DNA of 64,000 bases from Micrococcus terreus (lineage in GTDB: Bacteria > Actinomycetota > Actinomycetes > Actinomycetales > Micrococcaceae): contig NZ_FPCG01000001.1 in NCBI RefSeq assembly GCF_900116905.1, positions 372,001-436,000 of the forward strand, written 5' to 3'. Position numbers and translations under genes: made by a program. Under the pieces are notes generated by a model. That model was not told where the DNA came from and ran no database searches. It saw nothing but the letters and a program-made list of their open reading frames with translations. Positions 1 through 8,099 of the stretch are shown here, piece by piece (within the stretch, counting starts at the first letter, position 1; each line of letters opens with the position of its first letter).

Positions 1-560
1 GTGGGCTCGTCGAAGAGCAGGACCTTGGGACGCATGGCCAGGGCGCGGGCGATCGCCACACGCTGCTGCTGGCCGCCGGAGAGCTGAGCCGGCAGCTTCT
101 TGGCCTGCTGTCCCACGCCGACGCGCTCGAGCAGCTCCATGGCCTCCTTCTCGGCCCGGGCCTTCTTCAGTCCCTTGACCTTCATCGGGCCCAGGGTGAC
201 GTTCTCCAGGATCGACTTGTGCGCGAAGAGGTTGAAGGACTGGAACACCATGCCCACCTCGGCCCGGAGTCTGGCCAGCTCCTTGCCCTCCTGAGGGAGT
301 GGCTGGCCGTCGATCAGGATCCGGCCGCCGTCGTCGTCGATGGTCTCGAGCCGGTTGATGGTGCGGCACAGGGTCGACTTGCCCGAACCCGAGGGACCCA
401 CCACGATCGCGACCTGGCGTTCGGGGATGGAGAGGTTGATGTCCGTCAGGGCCTGGAACGGCCCGAAGTGCTTGTTGACGTTCTCCAGCTGGACCAGAGG
501 TCGAGCGGAGTCCGCGGCGGGCCCGGCTGCACCCGCGGGCTCAGAGGTGGTGTGCGTCAT
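1..560 (-). CDS. Amino-acid ABC transporter ATP-binding protein (3' end outside window)
   Basis: Cytoplasmic ATPase of a polar amino-acid importer (GluA/GlnQ type), energising uptake with a permease pair and binding protein that lie outside the window. The visible 186 residues start at ATG 560 and carry Walker A (GPSGSGKST), the Q-loop (MVFQSFNLF), the signature LSGGQQQRVAIARAL and the start of Walker B (LLFDEPT), where the window ends. The N-terminal 25 residues are an Ala/Pro-rich extension. The ATP-binding family assignment is firm; glutamate or glutamine as substrate is inferred only from the closest motif pattern. Confidence 0.93.
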   Translation of the reverse strand, partial: MTHTTSEPAGAAGPAADSARPLVQLENVNKHFGPFQALTDINLSIPERQVAIVVGPSGSGKSTLCRTINRLETIDDDGGRILIDGQPLPQEGKELARLRAEVGMVFQSFNLFAHKSILENVTLGPMKVKGLKKARAEKEAMELLERVGVGQQAKKLPAQLSGGQQQRVAIARALAMRPKVLLFDEP

Positions 561-694
561 AGGGAGAGAGTAGCGGAACCGGGCGCGTCGCCGTGCGACC
601 TGGGCGCCCGTCGCGTCGAGAACGCGTAGCCGGACACGGAATCGTCGTGGATCTGAAACATCATCGTGACGCGGACCCTGCCCCGGAGCCTGGA

Positions 695-706
695 TAGGCT
701 GAGTCC
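695..706 (+). promoter_or_regulatory. -10 box (TAGGCT) for probable leaderless transcription of the LOG gene
   Basis: TAGGCT at 695-700 is followed by six bases and then ATG 707. This spacing puts the predicted transcription start on or next to the start codon. No Shine-Dalgarno sequence is present upstream. Confidence 0.5.
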
Positions 707-1552
707 ATGCCCCACACTCCTGAACCTCCGGCACATCCGGTCCGCCGTGGCCCCCAGACGCTGCGGGGCCGTCATGCGGCCGAACCGACCTTCGACCAGC
801 TGCTGCTGGACTCCCGGCACGGTCTGTCCGAGCTGCCGGCCGAGGGGGAGGTGGGCTTCACCTCCTCGGACCCCTGGCGGGTGCTGCGCATCCAGGGCGA
901 GTTCGTGGAGGGCATCGGCACCCTGGCGGGACTGGGCCGAACCATCTCGGTCTTCGGCTCGGCGCGCACTCGCGAGGGCTCGCAGGAGTACGACGACGCC
1001 CGGCGCCTGGGTGCGCTGCTCGCCCAGGCGGGATACTCGGTGATGACCGGCGGTGGGCCAGGGTCCATGGAGGGCGCCAACCGCGGGGCCAAGGACGTGG
1101 ACGGGCATTCGGTGGGACTGGGCATCGAACTGCCTCATGAGCAGGGCCTGAACGCCTGGGTCGACCTGGGGGTGGACTTCCGGTACTTCTTCGTCCGCAA
1201 GGTCATGTTCCTGAAGTACTCCCAGGGCTTCGTGGTGCTGCCCGGCGGCCTGGGCACCCTGGATGAGCTGTTCGAGGCGCTGACCCTGGTCCAGACCGGC
1301 AAGGTCACCTCCTTCCCCATCGTCCTGATGGGACGGCAGTTCTGGACGCCCCTGGTCGACTGGCTGCGGGACACCCTGGCCGCGCGGGGCATGATCAATC
1401 CGGAGGACCTGGGACTGCTGGAGGTGGTGGACACCCCGGAGGAGGCCGTCGAGGCCGTGCTGCTCAACGATCTGCGCGGTCCCGAGGTGGCAGACGCCGA
1501 CGCCGAGACCACCCGGGCGCCGGCCACCGGTGACGGCGGTGACCCGCAGTGA
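707..1552 (+). CDS. LOG-family (TIGR00730) nucleotide-binding protein
   Basis: 281-residue Rossmann-fold protein of the LOG family. Characterised members are cytokinin riboside 5'-monophosphate phosphoribohydrolases that cleave the N-glycosidic bond of AMP-type nucleotides; the physiological substrate in this organism is unknown. The defining motifs are visible: GGGPGSMEGANRG in the middle and PGGLGTLDE about 55 residues later, the phosphate-binding and catalytic loops. An extension of about 70 residues precedes the core. The stop codon overlaps the next start (GTGA), so the DivIVA-like gene is probably co-translated. The same neighbourhood (LOG, DivIVA-like, DUF3117) occurs at Rv1205-Rv1211 in M. 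tuberculosis. Confidence 0.88.
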   Translation: MPHTPEPPAHPVRRGPQTLRGRHAAEPTFDQLLLDSRHGLSELPAEGEVGFTSSDPWRVLRIQGEFVEGIGTLAGLGRTISVFGSARTREGSQEYDDARRLGALLAQAGYSVMTGGGPGSMEGANRGAKDVDGHSVGLGIELPHEQGLNAWVDLGVDFRYFFVRKVMFLKYSQGFVVLPGGLGTLDELFEALTLVQTGKVTSFPIVLMGRQFWTPLVDWLRDTLAARGMINPEDLGLLEVVDTPEEAVEAVLLNDLRGPEVADADAETTRAPATGDGGDPQ

Positions 1553-1872
1553 ACGTCTTCGTCACGCTCGTGCTGATCCTGGCCGTGGTGGTGGCCGGTG
1601 GCATCGTCGGGGTGCTCTCCGGGCGAGTGCGCTGGGCGCAGCCGCTGCAGGATCCGGTCTCCACGGTTCCTCCCGTCCTGCTGCCCCAGCATCCCCGGGC
1701 GCAGGACCTCGCTCAGCTGCGCTTCGCCACCGGCCTGCGCGGATACCGGATGGACCAGGTGGATCACACCCTGCGTCGATTGGCTCTGGCCCTGGAGGAG
1801 CGGGATCGGCGCATCGCCGAACTCGAGGCCGAACGGGCCACGATTAGCGGCACCGCCCACTCTTCGGAATAA
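1549..1872 (+). CDS. Small membrane-anchored DivIVA-domain protein
   Basis: 107 residues. One N-terminal membrane segment (about residues 3-23, VTLVLILAVVVAGGIVGVL) is followed by a proline-rich linker and a DivIVA-type segment around residues 60-100 (FATGLRGYRMDQVDHTLRRL then a predicted coiled coil). The GYRMDQVD core is the signature of actinobacterial DivIVA-domain proteins such as Rv1209. A role at the membrane or pole, in growth or division, is inferred from the family. Start GTG 1549 overlaps the LOG stop by four bases. Confidence 0.75.
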   Translation: MNVFVTLVLILAVVVAGGIVGVLSGRVRWAQPLQDPVSTVPPVLLPQHPRAQDLAQLRFATGLRGYRMDQVDHTLRRLALALEERDRRIAELEAERATISGTAHSSE

Positions 1873-1982
1873 TGGGAATTGTTGTACGTCACACTGCGGC
1901 ACCACCCAGGGCCTGAAACCGGGGTCGCAGGCAGAAACGAGCGGCTCCGCCTGGAGGGGTCCGCTGTGAGAAGGGAACGCAG

Positions 1983-2153
1983 ATGGCAGCCATGAAGCCC
2001 CGCACCGGGGACGGTCCCATGGAAGTGACCAAGGAGGGACGCAGCCTCATCATGCGCGTGCCGATCGACGGCGGCGGTCGGCTCGTGCTCGAGCTGAACA
2101 ACGAGGAGGCCGCAGCCCTGAAGGAGTGCCTGGTGGGTGTGACCGGCGGCTGA
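1983..2153 (+). CDS. DUF3117 small protein
   Basis: 56-residue protein (MAAMKPRTGDGPMEVTKEGR... ending GVTGG), nearly invariant across Actinobacteria (Rv1211 in M. tuberculosis). Function is unknown. Start ATG 1983 is supported by a purine-rich ribosome site (GAAGGGA) seven bases upstream. The 110-bp gap before it probably holds its own promoter. The position after LOG and the DivIVA-like gene matches the mycobacterial order. A strong hairpin terminator follows. Confidence 0.85.
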   Translation: MAAMKPRTGDGPMEVTKEGRSLIMRVPIDGGGRLVLELNNEEAAALKECLVGVTGG

Positions 2154-2177
2154 GCCGGAGCCTTCCAGAGAGAACAG

Positions 2178-2225
2178 GCAGAGCCCCCGTCCTGTGGCCG
2201 CATCGGTCCAGGACGGGGGCTCTGC
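2178..2225. terminator. Bidirectional hairpin terminator
   Basis: Perfect 16-bp arms (GCAGAGCCCCCGTCCT at 2178-2193 and its complement at 2210-2225) enclose a 16-nt loop. It sits between the convergent DUF3117 and O-methyltransferase genes and can serve both. Confidence 0.85.
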
Positions 2226-2240
2226 TGTGTCAGCGTGGTG

Positions 2241-2891
2241 TCAGCGGCGCACGGCCAACAGCACGCCCGTGCCGGTGGGGGTCAGTGCGGAGAGCCACTG
2301 CTCGTCCTCGCGCACCGCACGTCCGAGCTGACGGGCGGCCAGGGTGGAGGACTCTCGCACCGCTGGGCGGGGGACCCGGTCCTGGTCCAGAGCGTCGTTG
2401 ACGATCAGCAGCCCGCCGGGGCGCAGCAGCCGGGCGGCCTGCTCCAGGTGGAACATCAGCGAGGCGTGGTCGGCATCGATCAGCACCATGTCATAGGACC
2501 GGGAGGACAGGCGTGGCAGCACGGTGCGGGAGCGGCCGGTGATCATCCGGGTCCGGTTGGCCGGGTGGCCGGCTTCAGTGAAGGCCTCGCGGGCGGCCCG
2601 GAGGGCCTCGGCGTCGGTGTCGATGGTGGTCAGGACCGAGGAGGCGGGCAGGCCGCGCATCAGAGCGGTGCCCGACACACCGGCGCCGGTGCCGATCTCC
2701 ACCACGGTGGCGGGGGAGGAGGTGGCGGCCAGGACGGTCAGCAGGGCGGCGGTGCCTTCGCTGACCGGTTCGATGCCCAGTTCTGCCGAGCGCTCGCGGG
2801 CCCGCAGCAGCACCTCGTCCTCCTCCGGTCGCGACTCAGCGAACGCCCAACTGGCGTGCTTGTCGGTCTGGTACGGGCTCAGGGCCTTCAT
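2241..2891 (-). CDS. SAM-dependent O-methyltransferase (Rv1220c-like)
   Basis: 216-residue class I methyltransferase of the catechol/caffeoyl-CoA O-methyltransferase family. The SAM-binding motif VVEIGTGAGVSG lies near residues 55-66, an acidic motif TIDTDAEAL follows, then the metal/substrate region VLIDADH. Family members methylate hydroxyls of small aromatic substrates with a divalent metal; the substrate here is unknown. ATG 2891 was chosen because the residues upstream show no family similarity. A TAGACT box at about 2935-2940 on this strand could be its -10 element. In mycobacteria this gene stands beside sigE, but no sigma factor is present here. Confidence 0.85.
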   Translation of the reverse strand: MKALSPYQTDKHASWAFAESRPEEDEVLLRARERSAELGIEPVSEGTAALLTVLAATSSPATVVEIGTGAGVSGTALMRGLPASSVLTTIDTDAEALRAAREAFTEAGHPANRTRMITGRSRTVLPRLSSRSYDMVLIDADHASLMFHLEQAARLLRPGGLLIVNDALDQDRVPRPAVRESSTLAARQLGRAVREDEQWLSALTPTGTGVLLAVRR

Positions 2892-3029
2892 GAAGGGGTG
2901 CTCACTTCTCTCGTGGTCGACTCGGCAGTCCAGTCTACGACTGACCGGGCCCGGGCCAGTCCGGAGTGCCTCCAGTGACCTCTCAGCTTCACCGGCCACA
3001 CTGGAAGGGACCGGAAGGAGACCGCAGCC

Positions 3030-3134
3030 ATGACCGTGACGCCCCTGACCTCGTCCGCCCCCGCACTGAGGTGGGCCCCGCGTCCACAGTCCACGCCGTC
3101 TCCGTCCGCCCTGTGGAGGGAGGGACGCCACTGA
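3030..3134 (+). CDS. 34-residue upstream ORF coupled to the anti-sigma-like gene
   Basis: ATG 3030 has a strong ribosome site (GGAAGGAG, seven bases upstream), better than most genes in the window. It encodes 34 residues rich in Pro, Ser and Arg and ends at TGA 3132-3134, which overlaps the next start as TGATG. No similarity was recognised and no membrane segment is visible. It sits where sigE would be expected from the mycobacterial gene order. It may be a leader peptide controlling the downstream gene, or the residue of a deleted gene. Whether it is translated is inferred from the ribosome site and overlap only. Confidence 0.5.
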   Translation: MTVTPLTSSAPALRWAPRPQSTPSPSALWREGRH

Positions 3135-4159
3135 TGGCGGTCTTCCACCCCCGGACCCGGTTCGACTCCTTTCTCGAGGGGGCGTTGGACCAGACCACCC
3201 ATCGCCGCGTGGCCGAGCACCTGGACCGGTGCCCCATGTGCCAGGACGAGGTCGACCAGCGGCATCGGATCCTGCGAGCCGCCGAGCAGGGCGCCGAGGC
3301 GCGGTCGATTCCCCCACAGCTCCTCCCTCCTCCCTCCTCATCCACTGTGCTGGGAGAGCGCCCCGGAGTTCCGGGGTGGAAGGTGGTGCTGAGCCTGGGC
3401 GCGGCCGGGGTGGCCGCTGGAGCCGTGGTGCTGGCAGCCTGGGTGGCCGGGGAACCCCAGCAGAGCGCCGCACCCACCGAGCCCCCCGCCATCCAGCCGG
3501 TCCCGGAGGTGCAGGTCGAGACGTCGCGCTCATCTGCCGCTGATGCGGCACAGGAGGAGGAGACCCGGACGGACGGGGCCTCTGCCGGACCGTTCAGTGC
3601 CATCGCGGCCACCTCCATGGACACCGCCGCGTCCCCGACCGCCCGGTCAGAGACGGCCGCGCTGCTGGATCAGCTGCGTCGGCAGGGCTGGAACGTCCCC
3701 TCACTGACGGTGGCCGGCCTGATGCCGGAATCGGTGGGGCTGCGCGAGCATGAGGACGCCACCGAACTGGTGCTGAGCCTGGACGGGTCCGTGGGGTCGG
3801 CCGTGCTGCATGAATGCCGTTCCGAGGATCAGAGCCTGGACGACTCGGCCTGCCTGAGCGATCCGGCCCTGATTCCCCCGGAGGGTGCTGAGGAGTCGGC
3901 CCTGCCCATGGGGTTGACCTCCAGGACGCAGACCCACGAGGACGGTTCCTGGACGGCGTGGGTGCAGACGGCCCAGGCCGCCTATGCGCTGAGTTCGGAT
4001 CTGCCCGTGGAGCGCGCTGACCGCGTGATGACGCTGGTGGTCCTCTCCGAACGGGCCCGGGTGCAGTCCGCCCAGCTGCCCGACTCTGCCACGGAGCGCC
4101 TCGTGCGCGGCTTCGAACGGCTGATGCCCTGGACCGATGATGCCGACGTCCCCCGCTGA
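3134..4159 (+). CDS. Putative zinc-finger (zf-HC2) anti-sigma-like membrane protein
   Basis: 341 residues. The N-terminal cytoplasmic part has the H-x3-C-x2-C signature of ZAS/zf-HC2 anti-sigma factors (His29, Cys33, Cys36), then a Pro-rich linker, one membrane span (about residues 82-105), and an extracytoplasmic region of about 235 residues with no recognised fold. This is the layout of RseA-type regulators, which hold an ECF sigma factor until the outer domain is cleaved. No ECF sigma gene is adjacent, so the partner must be elsewhere or lost. Start ATG 3134 has the ribosome site GGAGGGAGG and overlaps the stop of the 34-residue ORF. tatB follows after 63 bp, as in mycobacteria. Confidence 0.72.
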   Translation: MAVFHPRTRFDSFLEGALDQTTHRRVAEHLDRCPMCQDEVDQRHRILRAAEQGAEARSIPPQLLPPPSSSTVLGERPGVPGWKVVLSLGAAGVAAGAVVLAAWVAGEPQQSAAPTEPPAIQPVPEVQVETSRSSAADAAQEEETRTDGASAGPFSAIAATSMDTAASPTARSETAALLDQLRRQGWNVPSLTVAGLMPESVGLREHEDATELVLSLDGSVGSAVLHECRSEDQSLDDSACLSDPALIPPEGAEESALPMGLTSRTQTHEDGSWTAWVQTAQAAYALSSDLPVERADRVMTLVVLSERARVQSAQLPDSATERLVRGFERLMPWTDDADVPR

Positions 4160-4208
4160 GACCAGGGGCGCCTGCCGTCCCACGCCTCGTGACTCCCTCG
4201 CCCTCCGG

Positions 4209-4222
4209 TAGGCTCAGGGACT
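4209..4222 (+). promoter_or_regulatory. -10 box (TAGGCT) before tatB
   Basis: TAGGCT at 4209-4214, then eight bases to GTG 4223. This suggests that tatB has its own promoter and a leaderless mRNA. Confidence 0.45.
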
Positions 4223-4783
4223 GTGACATTCGGAATCAATGGCGCCGAGCTGATCATCCTGATCGTGCTCGCACTGCTCATCCTGGGCCCTGAGAAGCTG
4301 CCGGACTATGCCCGGAAGATGACTCAGTGGATCCGGCAGATGCGCCAGATGGCCGAAGGTGCCAAGAACCAGTTCAAAGAGGAGACCGGCACCGACTTCG
4401 ACGAGATCGACTGGCGTCGCTACGATCCCCGCCAGTATGACCCGCGCCGGATCATCAAGGAGGCCCTGGCCGAACCGGTCCAGGACATGCGCTCCACCGC
4501 CCAAGAGGTCTGGGACCACGAGGCTGTGCGGGAGGACCTCAAGACCATGGACCCCCGGGATCTGGTGCGTGGCAAGACCGGGCGAACCTCCGCGACCTCA
4601 GCGCAGGGGACCGGGTCCACCGCCCTGGGCGCGGCTGCCGTCGCAGCCGGAACGGCAGCGATGAGCCACCACGCGGAAGGGGAGCCCGACCCCGCGGAAC
4701 AGGCGGACGGGGCCGATGCGCCTCACGGTGCGTCTGAGCCCGCAGAGATCCTCCCGGCTCCGTTCGACACCGAGGCCACCTGA
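4223..4783 (+). CDS. tatB: Sec-independent protein translocase subunit TatB
   Basis: 186-residue membrane protein. The N-terminus (FGINGAELIILIVLALLILG, then PEKLPDYARKM) is the classic TatA/B hydrophobic helix, hinge and amphipathic helix. TatB works with TatC to receive folded twin-arginine substrates for export. The distance to the hinge, the PEKLP motif and the long acidic C-terminal tail favour TatB over TatA. Position after the anti-sigma-like gene matches Rv1224. Residues past about 130 are Ala/Glu-rich and probably unstructured. Confidence 0.9.
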   Translation: MTFGINGAELIILIVLALLILGPEKLPDYARKMTQWIRQMRQMAEGAKNQFKEETGTDFDEIDWRRYDPRQYDPRRIIKEALAEPVQDMRSTAQEVWDHEAVREDLKTMDPRDLVRGKTGRTSATSAQGTGSTALGAAAVAAGTAAMSHHAEGEPDPAEQADGADAPHGASEPAEILPAPFDTEAT

Positions 4784-4811
4784 GCCCGCTCTGAGGAGCC
4801 TGCCGATCAGC

Positions 4812-4832
4812 CCCCGAATCAGTCCTTCGGGG
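4812..4832. terminator. Short hairpin at the tatB/mrp convergent junction
   Basis: CCCCGAA (4812-4818) pairs with TTCGGGG (4826-4832) across a 7-nt loop, overlapping the 3' end of mrp. A candidate terminator, shorter than the others in this window. Confidence 0.4.
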
Positions 4833-5961
4833 TGACCGGCAGCTTCATCCCGGACAGTCCCCGCGGACGCACCGCCAAAGATGCGGCGATCCTCCGCAGC
4901 TCCGCCCCCGCCGGCGACTCCGGATGCTGCAGCACCACCGGCGTGCCCTCGTCCCCGTCCTGACGCAGGGCCATGTCCAGTGGGACCGAGCCCAGCAGAT
5001 CCACGGGATGACCCAGGGCCTCGGTGAGTCGCTGCGTCACCGACGCGCCACCGCCGGAGCCGAACAGGTCCAGCACGGTGCCGTCCGGCAGGGTCATGGC
5101 GGCCATGTTCTCGATCACCCCGGCCACCTGCTGACCGGTCTGCTCCGAGAGCTGTCCGGCACGGGCGGCCACCTGCGCGGCGGCCTGCTGCGGAGTGGTC
5201 ACCACCAGCAGCTCCGAGCCGGGCAGCAGCTGGGCGGCGGAGATCGCGATGTCCCCGGTGCCCGGGGGCAGATCAACGAGCAGCACGTCCAGATCACCCC
5301 AGTAGACGTCAGTGACGAACTGCTCCAGCGCACGGTGCAGCATGGGGCCACGCCAGGCCACGGGCTGATCGGTGTCCAGGAACATGCCGATGGAGATGAC
5401 CTTCACGGTGTGTGCCACCGGCGGCAGGATCATCTCATCCACCCGGGTGGGCCGGGCGGAGGTGCCCAGCAGCCCCGGGATGGAGAAGCCGTGGATGTCC
5501 GCGTCCACCAGTCCCACGCTCAGCCCCCGGGCGGCCAGCGCGCAGGCCAGGTTGGCGGTCACGGTGGACTTGCCCACGCCGCCCTTGCCGGAGGCCACCG
5601 CGAACACGCGCGTCAGCGAGCCTGTCCCGAACGGGTTGGCTGGGCGCCCGGCGGTGAGCTGCTCCTTGAGCGCGGCCCGCTGCTGCGGGGTCATCACGTC
5701 CAGGGTGACCGATACGCCAGTGCAGTCCTCCAGGGGCAGCAGGGCCTGCCGCACGTCCGCGGTGATGGTCTCGCGCATCGGGCAGCCCGCCACGGTCAGA
5801 CGCACGACGACGGCCAGGTCACCGGGCGCGGTCTCCGTCACCGAGGCGACCATGCCCAGTTCGGTGACGGGCCGGCGCAGCTCCGGGTCCAGGACGGACT
5901 CGAGACGACGCCAGGCGGCTTGCTCGAGTGCGGTGCCGGTGGGGGTGGGGGAGTCGGTCAT
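4819..5961 (-). CDS. mrp: Mrp/ApbC-family P-loop ATPase
   Basis: 380 residues: an N-terminal MIP18/DUF59 domain (about 1-95), then a deviant Walker A P-loop GKGGVGKST, switch motifs (DADIHGFSIP) and LLVDLPPGTGD. Family members act in Fe-S cluster carriage or assembly. The CxxC usually found in the sequence that follows VxENM in this family is absent here: after VIENMAAMTLPDG there is no cysteine pair, so cluster binding by that route is doubtful. Its start overlaps the DUF1003 stop by four bases, making the last gene of a three-gene unit with MgtE-N and DUF1003, as in M. tuberculosis (Rv1232c-Rv1229c). Confidence 0.9.
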   Translation of the reverse strand: MTDSPTPTGTALEQAAWRRLESVLDPELRRPVTELGMVASVTETAPGDLAVVVRLTVAGCPMRETITADVRQALLPLEDCTGVSVTLDVMTPQQRAALKEQLTAGRPANPFGTGSLTRVFAVASGKGGVGKSTVTANLACALAARGLSVGLVDADIHGFSIPGLLGTSARPTRVDEMILPPVAHTVKVISIGMFLDTDQPVAWRGPMLHRALEQFVTDVYWGDLDVLLVDLPPGTGDIAISAAQLLPGSELLVVTTPQQAAAQVAARAGQLSEQTGQQVAGVIENMAAMTLPDGTVLDLFGSGGGASVTQRLTEALGHPVDLLGSVPLDMALRQDGDEGTPVVLQHPESPAGAELRRIAASLAVRPRGLSGMKLPVTPKD

Positions 5962-6752
5962 CGGGAGGTGGGGTCCTCAGGGGTCTGGGCGGCCTCAGCC
6001 GCGCGGCGAGCCTCAGCGGCCTCCTCAGCCGCGATGATCGCCAGGGTGGTGGTCTGCGGTGTCTCCTGGCCGTCGTCGTGCCGGGTGTGGCGAGGCGCGC
6101 CCTCACGGGAGTCCCGGTCCCGGACGTCCCGGCCGGAGCGGTCCTTCTTCTTCTTGGGCTTGCGGGGTTCTGACGGGGCGTGGCCGAGCTCCTCGAGCAG
6201 TTCGGCGCGGATCTCCTCGCGCAGCTCACGTTCGATCTCCTGGCGCAGGTCCGCGGTGATGTCCTCCACGGCGCTGCGCATCTCACCGCGCACGTAGTCG
6301 CGGGTGGCCACGTCCTGCAGGGCGATGCGCAGTCCGGCCAGCTCACGGGTGAGGTACTCGGTGTCGGCCAGGTTGCGCTCGGCGCGGTTGCGGTCCTCGC
6401 GCAGGGAGACCCTGTCCCGGTCGTCCTGACGGTTCTGAGCCAGCAGCAGCAGGGGCGCGGCGTAGGAGGCCTGCAGGGAGAGCATCAGGGTCAGCGCGGT
6501 GAAGCCCAGGGCGGCGGAATCGAAGCGCCAGGGCTCCGGGGCCAGGGTGTTCCAGGAGACCCAGAAGACGCAGAACAGCGTCATCCAGAGGATGAACTGC
6601 GGGGTGCCCATGAACCGGGCCATGCCTTCGGTGGCCTCGCCGAAGGCATCCGGATTCGGCCGGAGCTGCGGCAGGAACCGGGACCGGGCCCGCATGGGGG
6701 TGTCCAGTCCGGGGCGGCGGACGCCGGAGTTCTCCTGGGGGTTCTCGCTCAT
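5958..6752 (-). CDS. DUF1003 membrane protein
   Basis: 264 residues. The DUF1003 core (about 40-150) has two hydrophobic segments (FILWMTLFCVFWVSWNTLAP and LGFTALTLMLSLQASYAAPL) followed by LLLAQNRQDDRDR, the family hallmark. A basic/acidic coiled-coil tail ends in a Lys-rich stretch (PRKPKKKKDR) and an Ala-rich end. Function is unknown; in Actinobacteria it is commonly next to the MgtE-N/CBS gene, which suggests a link to divalent cations (inference). It overlaps both neighbours by four bases, so the three genes are probably one transcript. Confidence 0.87.
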   Translation of the reverse strand: MSENPQENSGVRRPGLDTPMRARSRFLPQLRPNPDAFGEATEGMARFMGTPQFILWMTLFCVFWVSWNTLAPEPWRFDSAALGFTALTLMLSLQASYAAPLLLLAQNRQDDRDRVSLREDRNRAERNLADTEYLTRELAGLRIALQDVATRDYVRGEMRSAVEDITADLRQEIERELREEIRAELLEELGHAPSEPRKPKKKKDRSGRDVRDRDSREGAPRHTRHDDGQETPQTTTLAIIAAEEAAEARRAAEAAQTPEDPTSR

Positions 6753-8035
6753 CGGGAGGCCTCCTTCCGGTGGACCCGGGAGGTCTCATCGCCGACCTCG
6801 GGGACGTCGGTGATGCGCCAGTCCTCGGGCAGGATGTGGTCCAGCACATCGTCCACGGTCACGGCGCCCACCACGCGGTGGTTCTCGTTGACCACGGGGA
6901 TGCAGGTGAGGTTGTAGGTGGCCAGCTCGCGGGTGACCACGCCCAGGGGCATCTGGTCCGAGACCGGTTCCAGGTCCTTGTCCAGCAGGTTGCCCAACGG
7001 CTCCGGGGGCGGGTAGCGCAGCAGCTTCTGGAAGTGCACCACGCCCAGGTACCGCCCGGTGGGGGTCTCCAGGGGCGGGCGGGCCACGATCACCAGGGAG
7101 GCCATGGCCGGGGTGAACTCCTGCTGGCGGATGTTGGCCAGCGCCTCGGCCACGGTGGCCTCAGGCGGCATGATCACCGGCACCGGGGTCATCACCGAGC
7201 CGGCGGTGTTCTCGTCATACTCCATCAGGCGCCGCACGTCCTGGGCGTCCTCGGGCTCCATCAGCTCCAACAGCAGCTCCTGCTGGCTGTCCGGCAGCTC
7301 GTGCAGCAGGTCGGCGGCGTCGTCCGGGTCCATCTCCTCGAGCACATCAGCCGCGCGCTCGATGTCCAGGTGGGAGAGGATCTCCACCTGGTCGTCCTCC
7401 GGAAGCTCCTGGAGCACGTCCGCCAGGCGCTCGTCCTGCAGCTCCTCGGCGATCTCGATCCGGCGCTTGGGCGTCATCTCGTGGATGACGTCGGCCAGGT
7501 CCGCCGGCTTCATGTCCTCGTGGGCGGCCACGAAGCTGGTGGCGCCCTGGGGCTCCTGGTGTCCGGCCCAGCGGGCGGCGTCCCAGTCGATCAGCAGGTG
7601 CTCGCCACGGGTGCGTCCGAACGCGGTGCGCCCGGCATTGCGGCGCACGTAGAGCTCGGTGACCAGCCAGTCCCCGTTGCGCTGCTGCTCGAAGCCGATG
7701 TCCTCGACGATCGCCTCGCCAGAGCCGTCCTTGAGCAGCACCCGCCGGTCGAACACGTCACCGGCCACCATCAGCTCGGCGCCGCGGCGCTCGAACCGGC
7801 GCAGGTTGATCAGCCCGGTGGTGATGATCTGGTGCGGGTCCATGCTGGTCACCCGCGTCATCGGCACGAACACGCGTTTCTTGCCGGGCACCTCGATCAC
7901 GATCCCGACGGCCATCGGCGGCAGCAGCGGTCCGCGGTCCACCACCACGGCATCGCGCATCCGCCCCAGGCGGTCACCCTGAGGGTCGAACACGTCCAGG
8001 CCCAGCAGGCGGGCGACGAAGATCTTGGCACTCAC
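6749..8035 (-). CDS. MgtE N-terminal/CBS domain regulatory protein without channel domain
   Basis: 428 residues: an N-terminal PRC-barrel-like part (about 1-160), an MgtE_N superhelical region (about 170-280, with repeated ELPEDDQVEIL and EMDPDDAADLL helices), and a tandem CBS pair (about 285-415). The C-terminal membrane domain of MgtE channels is missing, so it cannot transport Mg2+ itself. It may sense Mg2+ or nucleotides for a partner, perhaps the co-transcribed DUF1003 protein (inference). GTG 8035 is the start: TAGGCT at 8042-8047 on this strand lies six bases upstream, giving a leaderless mRNA. It corresponds to Rv1232c. Confidence 0.87.
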   Translation of the reverse strand: MSAKIFVARLLGLDVFDPQGDRLGRMRDAVVVDRGPLLPPMAVGIVIEVPGKKRVFVPMTRVTSMDPHQIITTGLINLRRFERRGAELMVAGDVFDRRVLLKDGSGEAIVEDIGFEQQRNGDWLVTELYVRRNAGRTAFGRTRGEHLLIDWDAARWAGHQEPQGATSFVAAHEDMKPADLADVIHEMTPKRRIEIAEELQDERLADVLQELPEDDQVEILSHLDIERAADVLEEMDPDDAADLLHELPDSQQELLLELMEPEDAQDVRRLMEYDENTAGSVMTPVPVIMPPEATVAEALANIRQQEFTPAMASLVIVARPPLETPTGRYLGVVHFQKLLRYPPPEPLGNLLDKDLEPVSDQMPLGVVTRELATYNLTCIPVVNENHRVVGAVTVDDVLDHILPEDWRITDVPEVGDETSRVHRKEASR

Positions 8036-8047
8036 CGTTCCAGCCTA
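8036..8047 (-). promoter_or_regulatory. -10 box (TAGGCT) of the MgtE-N/DUF1003/mrp operon
   Basis: TAGGCT reading on the minus strand from 8047 to 8042, six bases before GTG 8035. Probable leaderless promoter of the three-gene operon. Confidence 0.5.
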
Positions 8048-8099
8048 GTGGCTGGGAGGTGAGCGGGCTCTGTGAGCCGAGTGACGTCGTCGGGAATGC

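Noticed and set aside
2892-3029. Search for a sigE gene next to the anti-sigma-like gene
   Set aside because: Only 138 bp are available and no ECF sigma motif is found in any frame.
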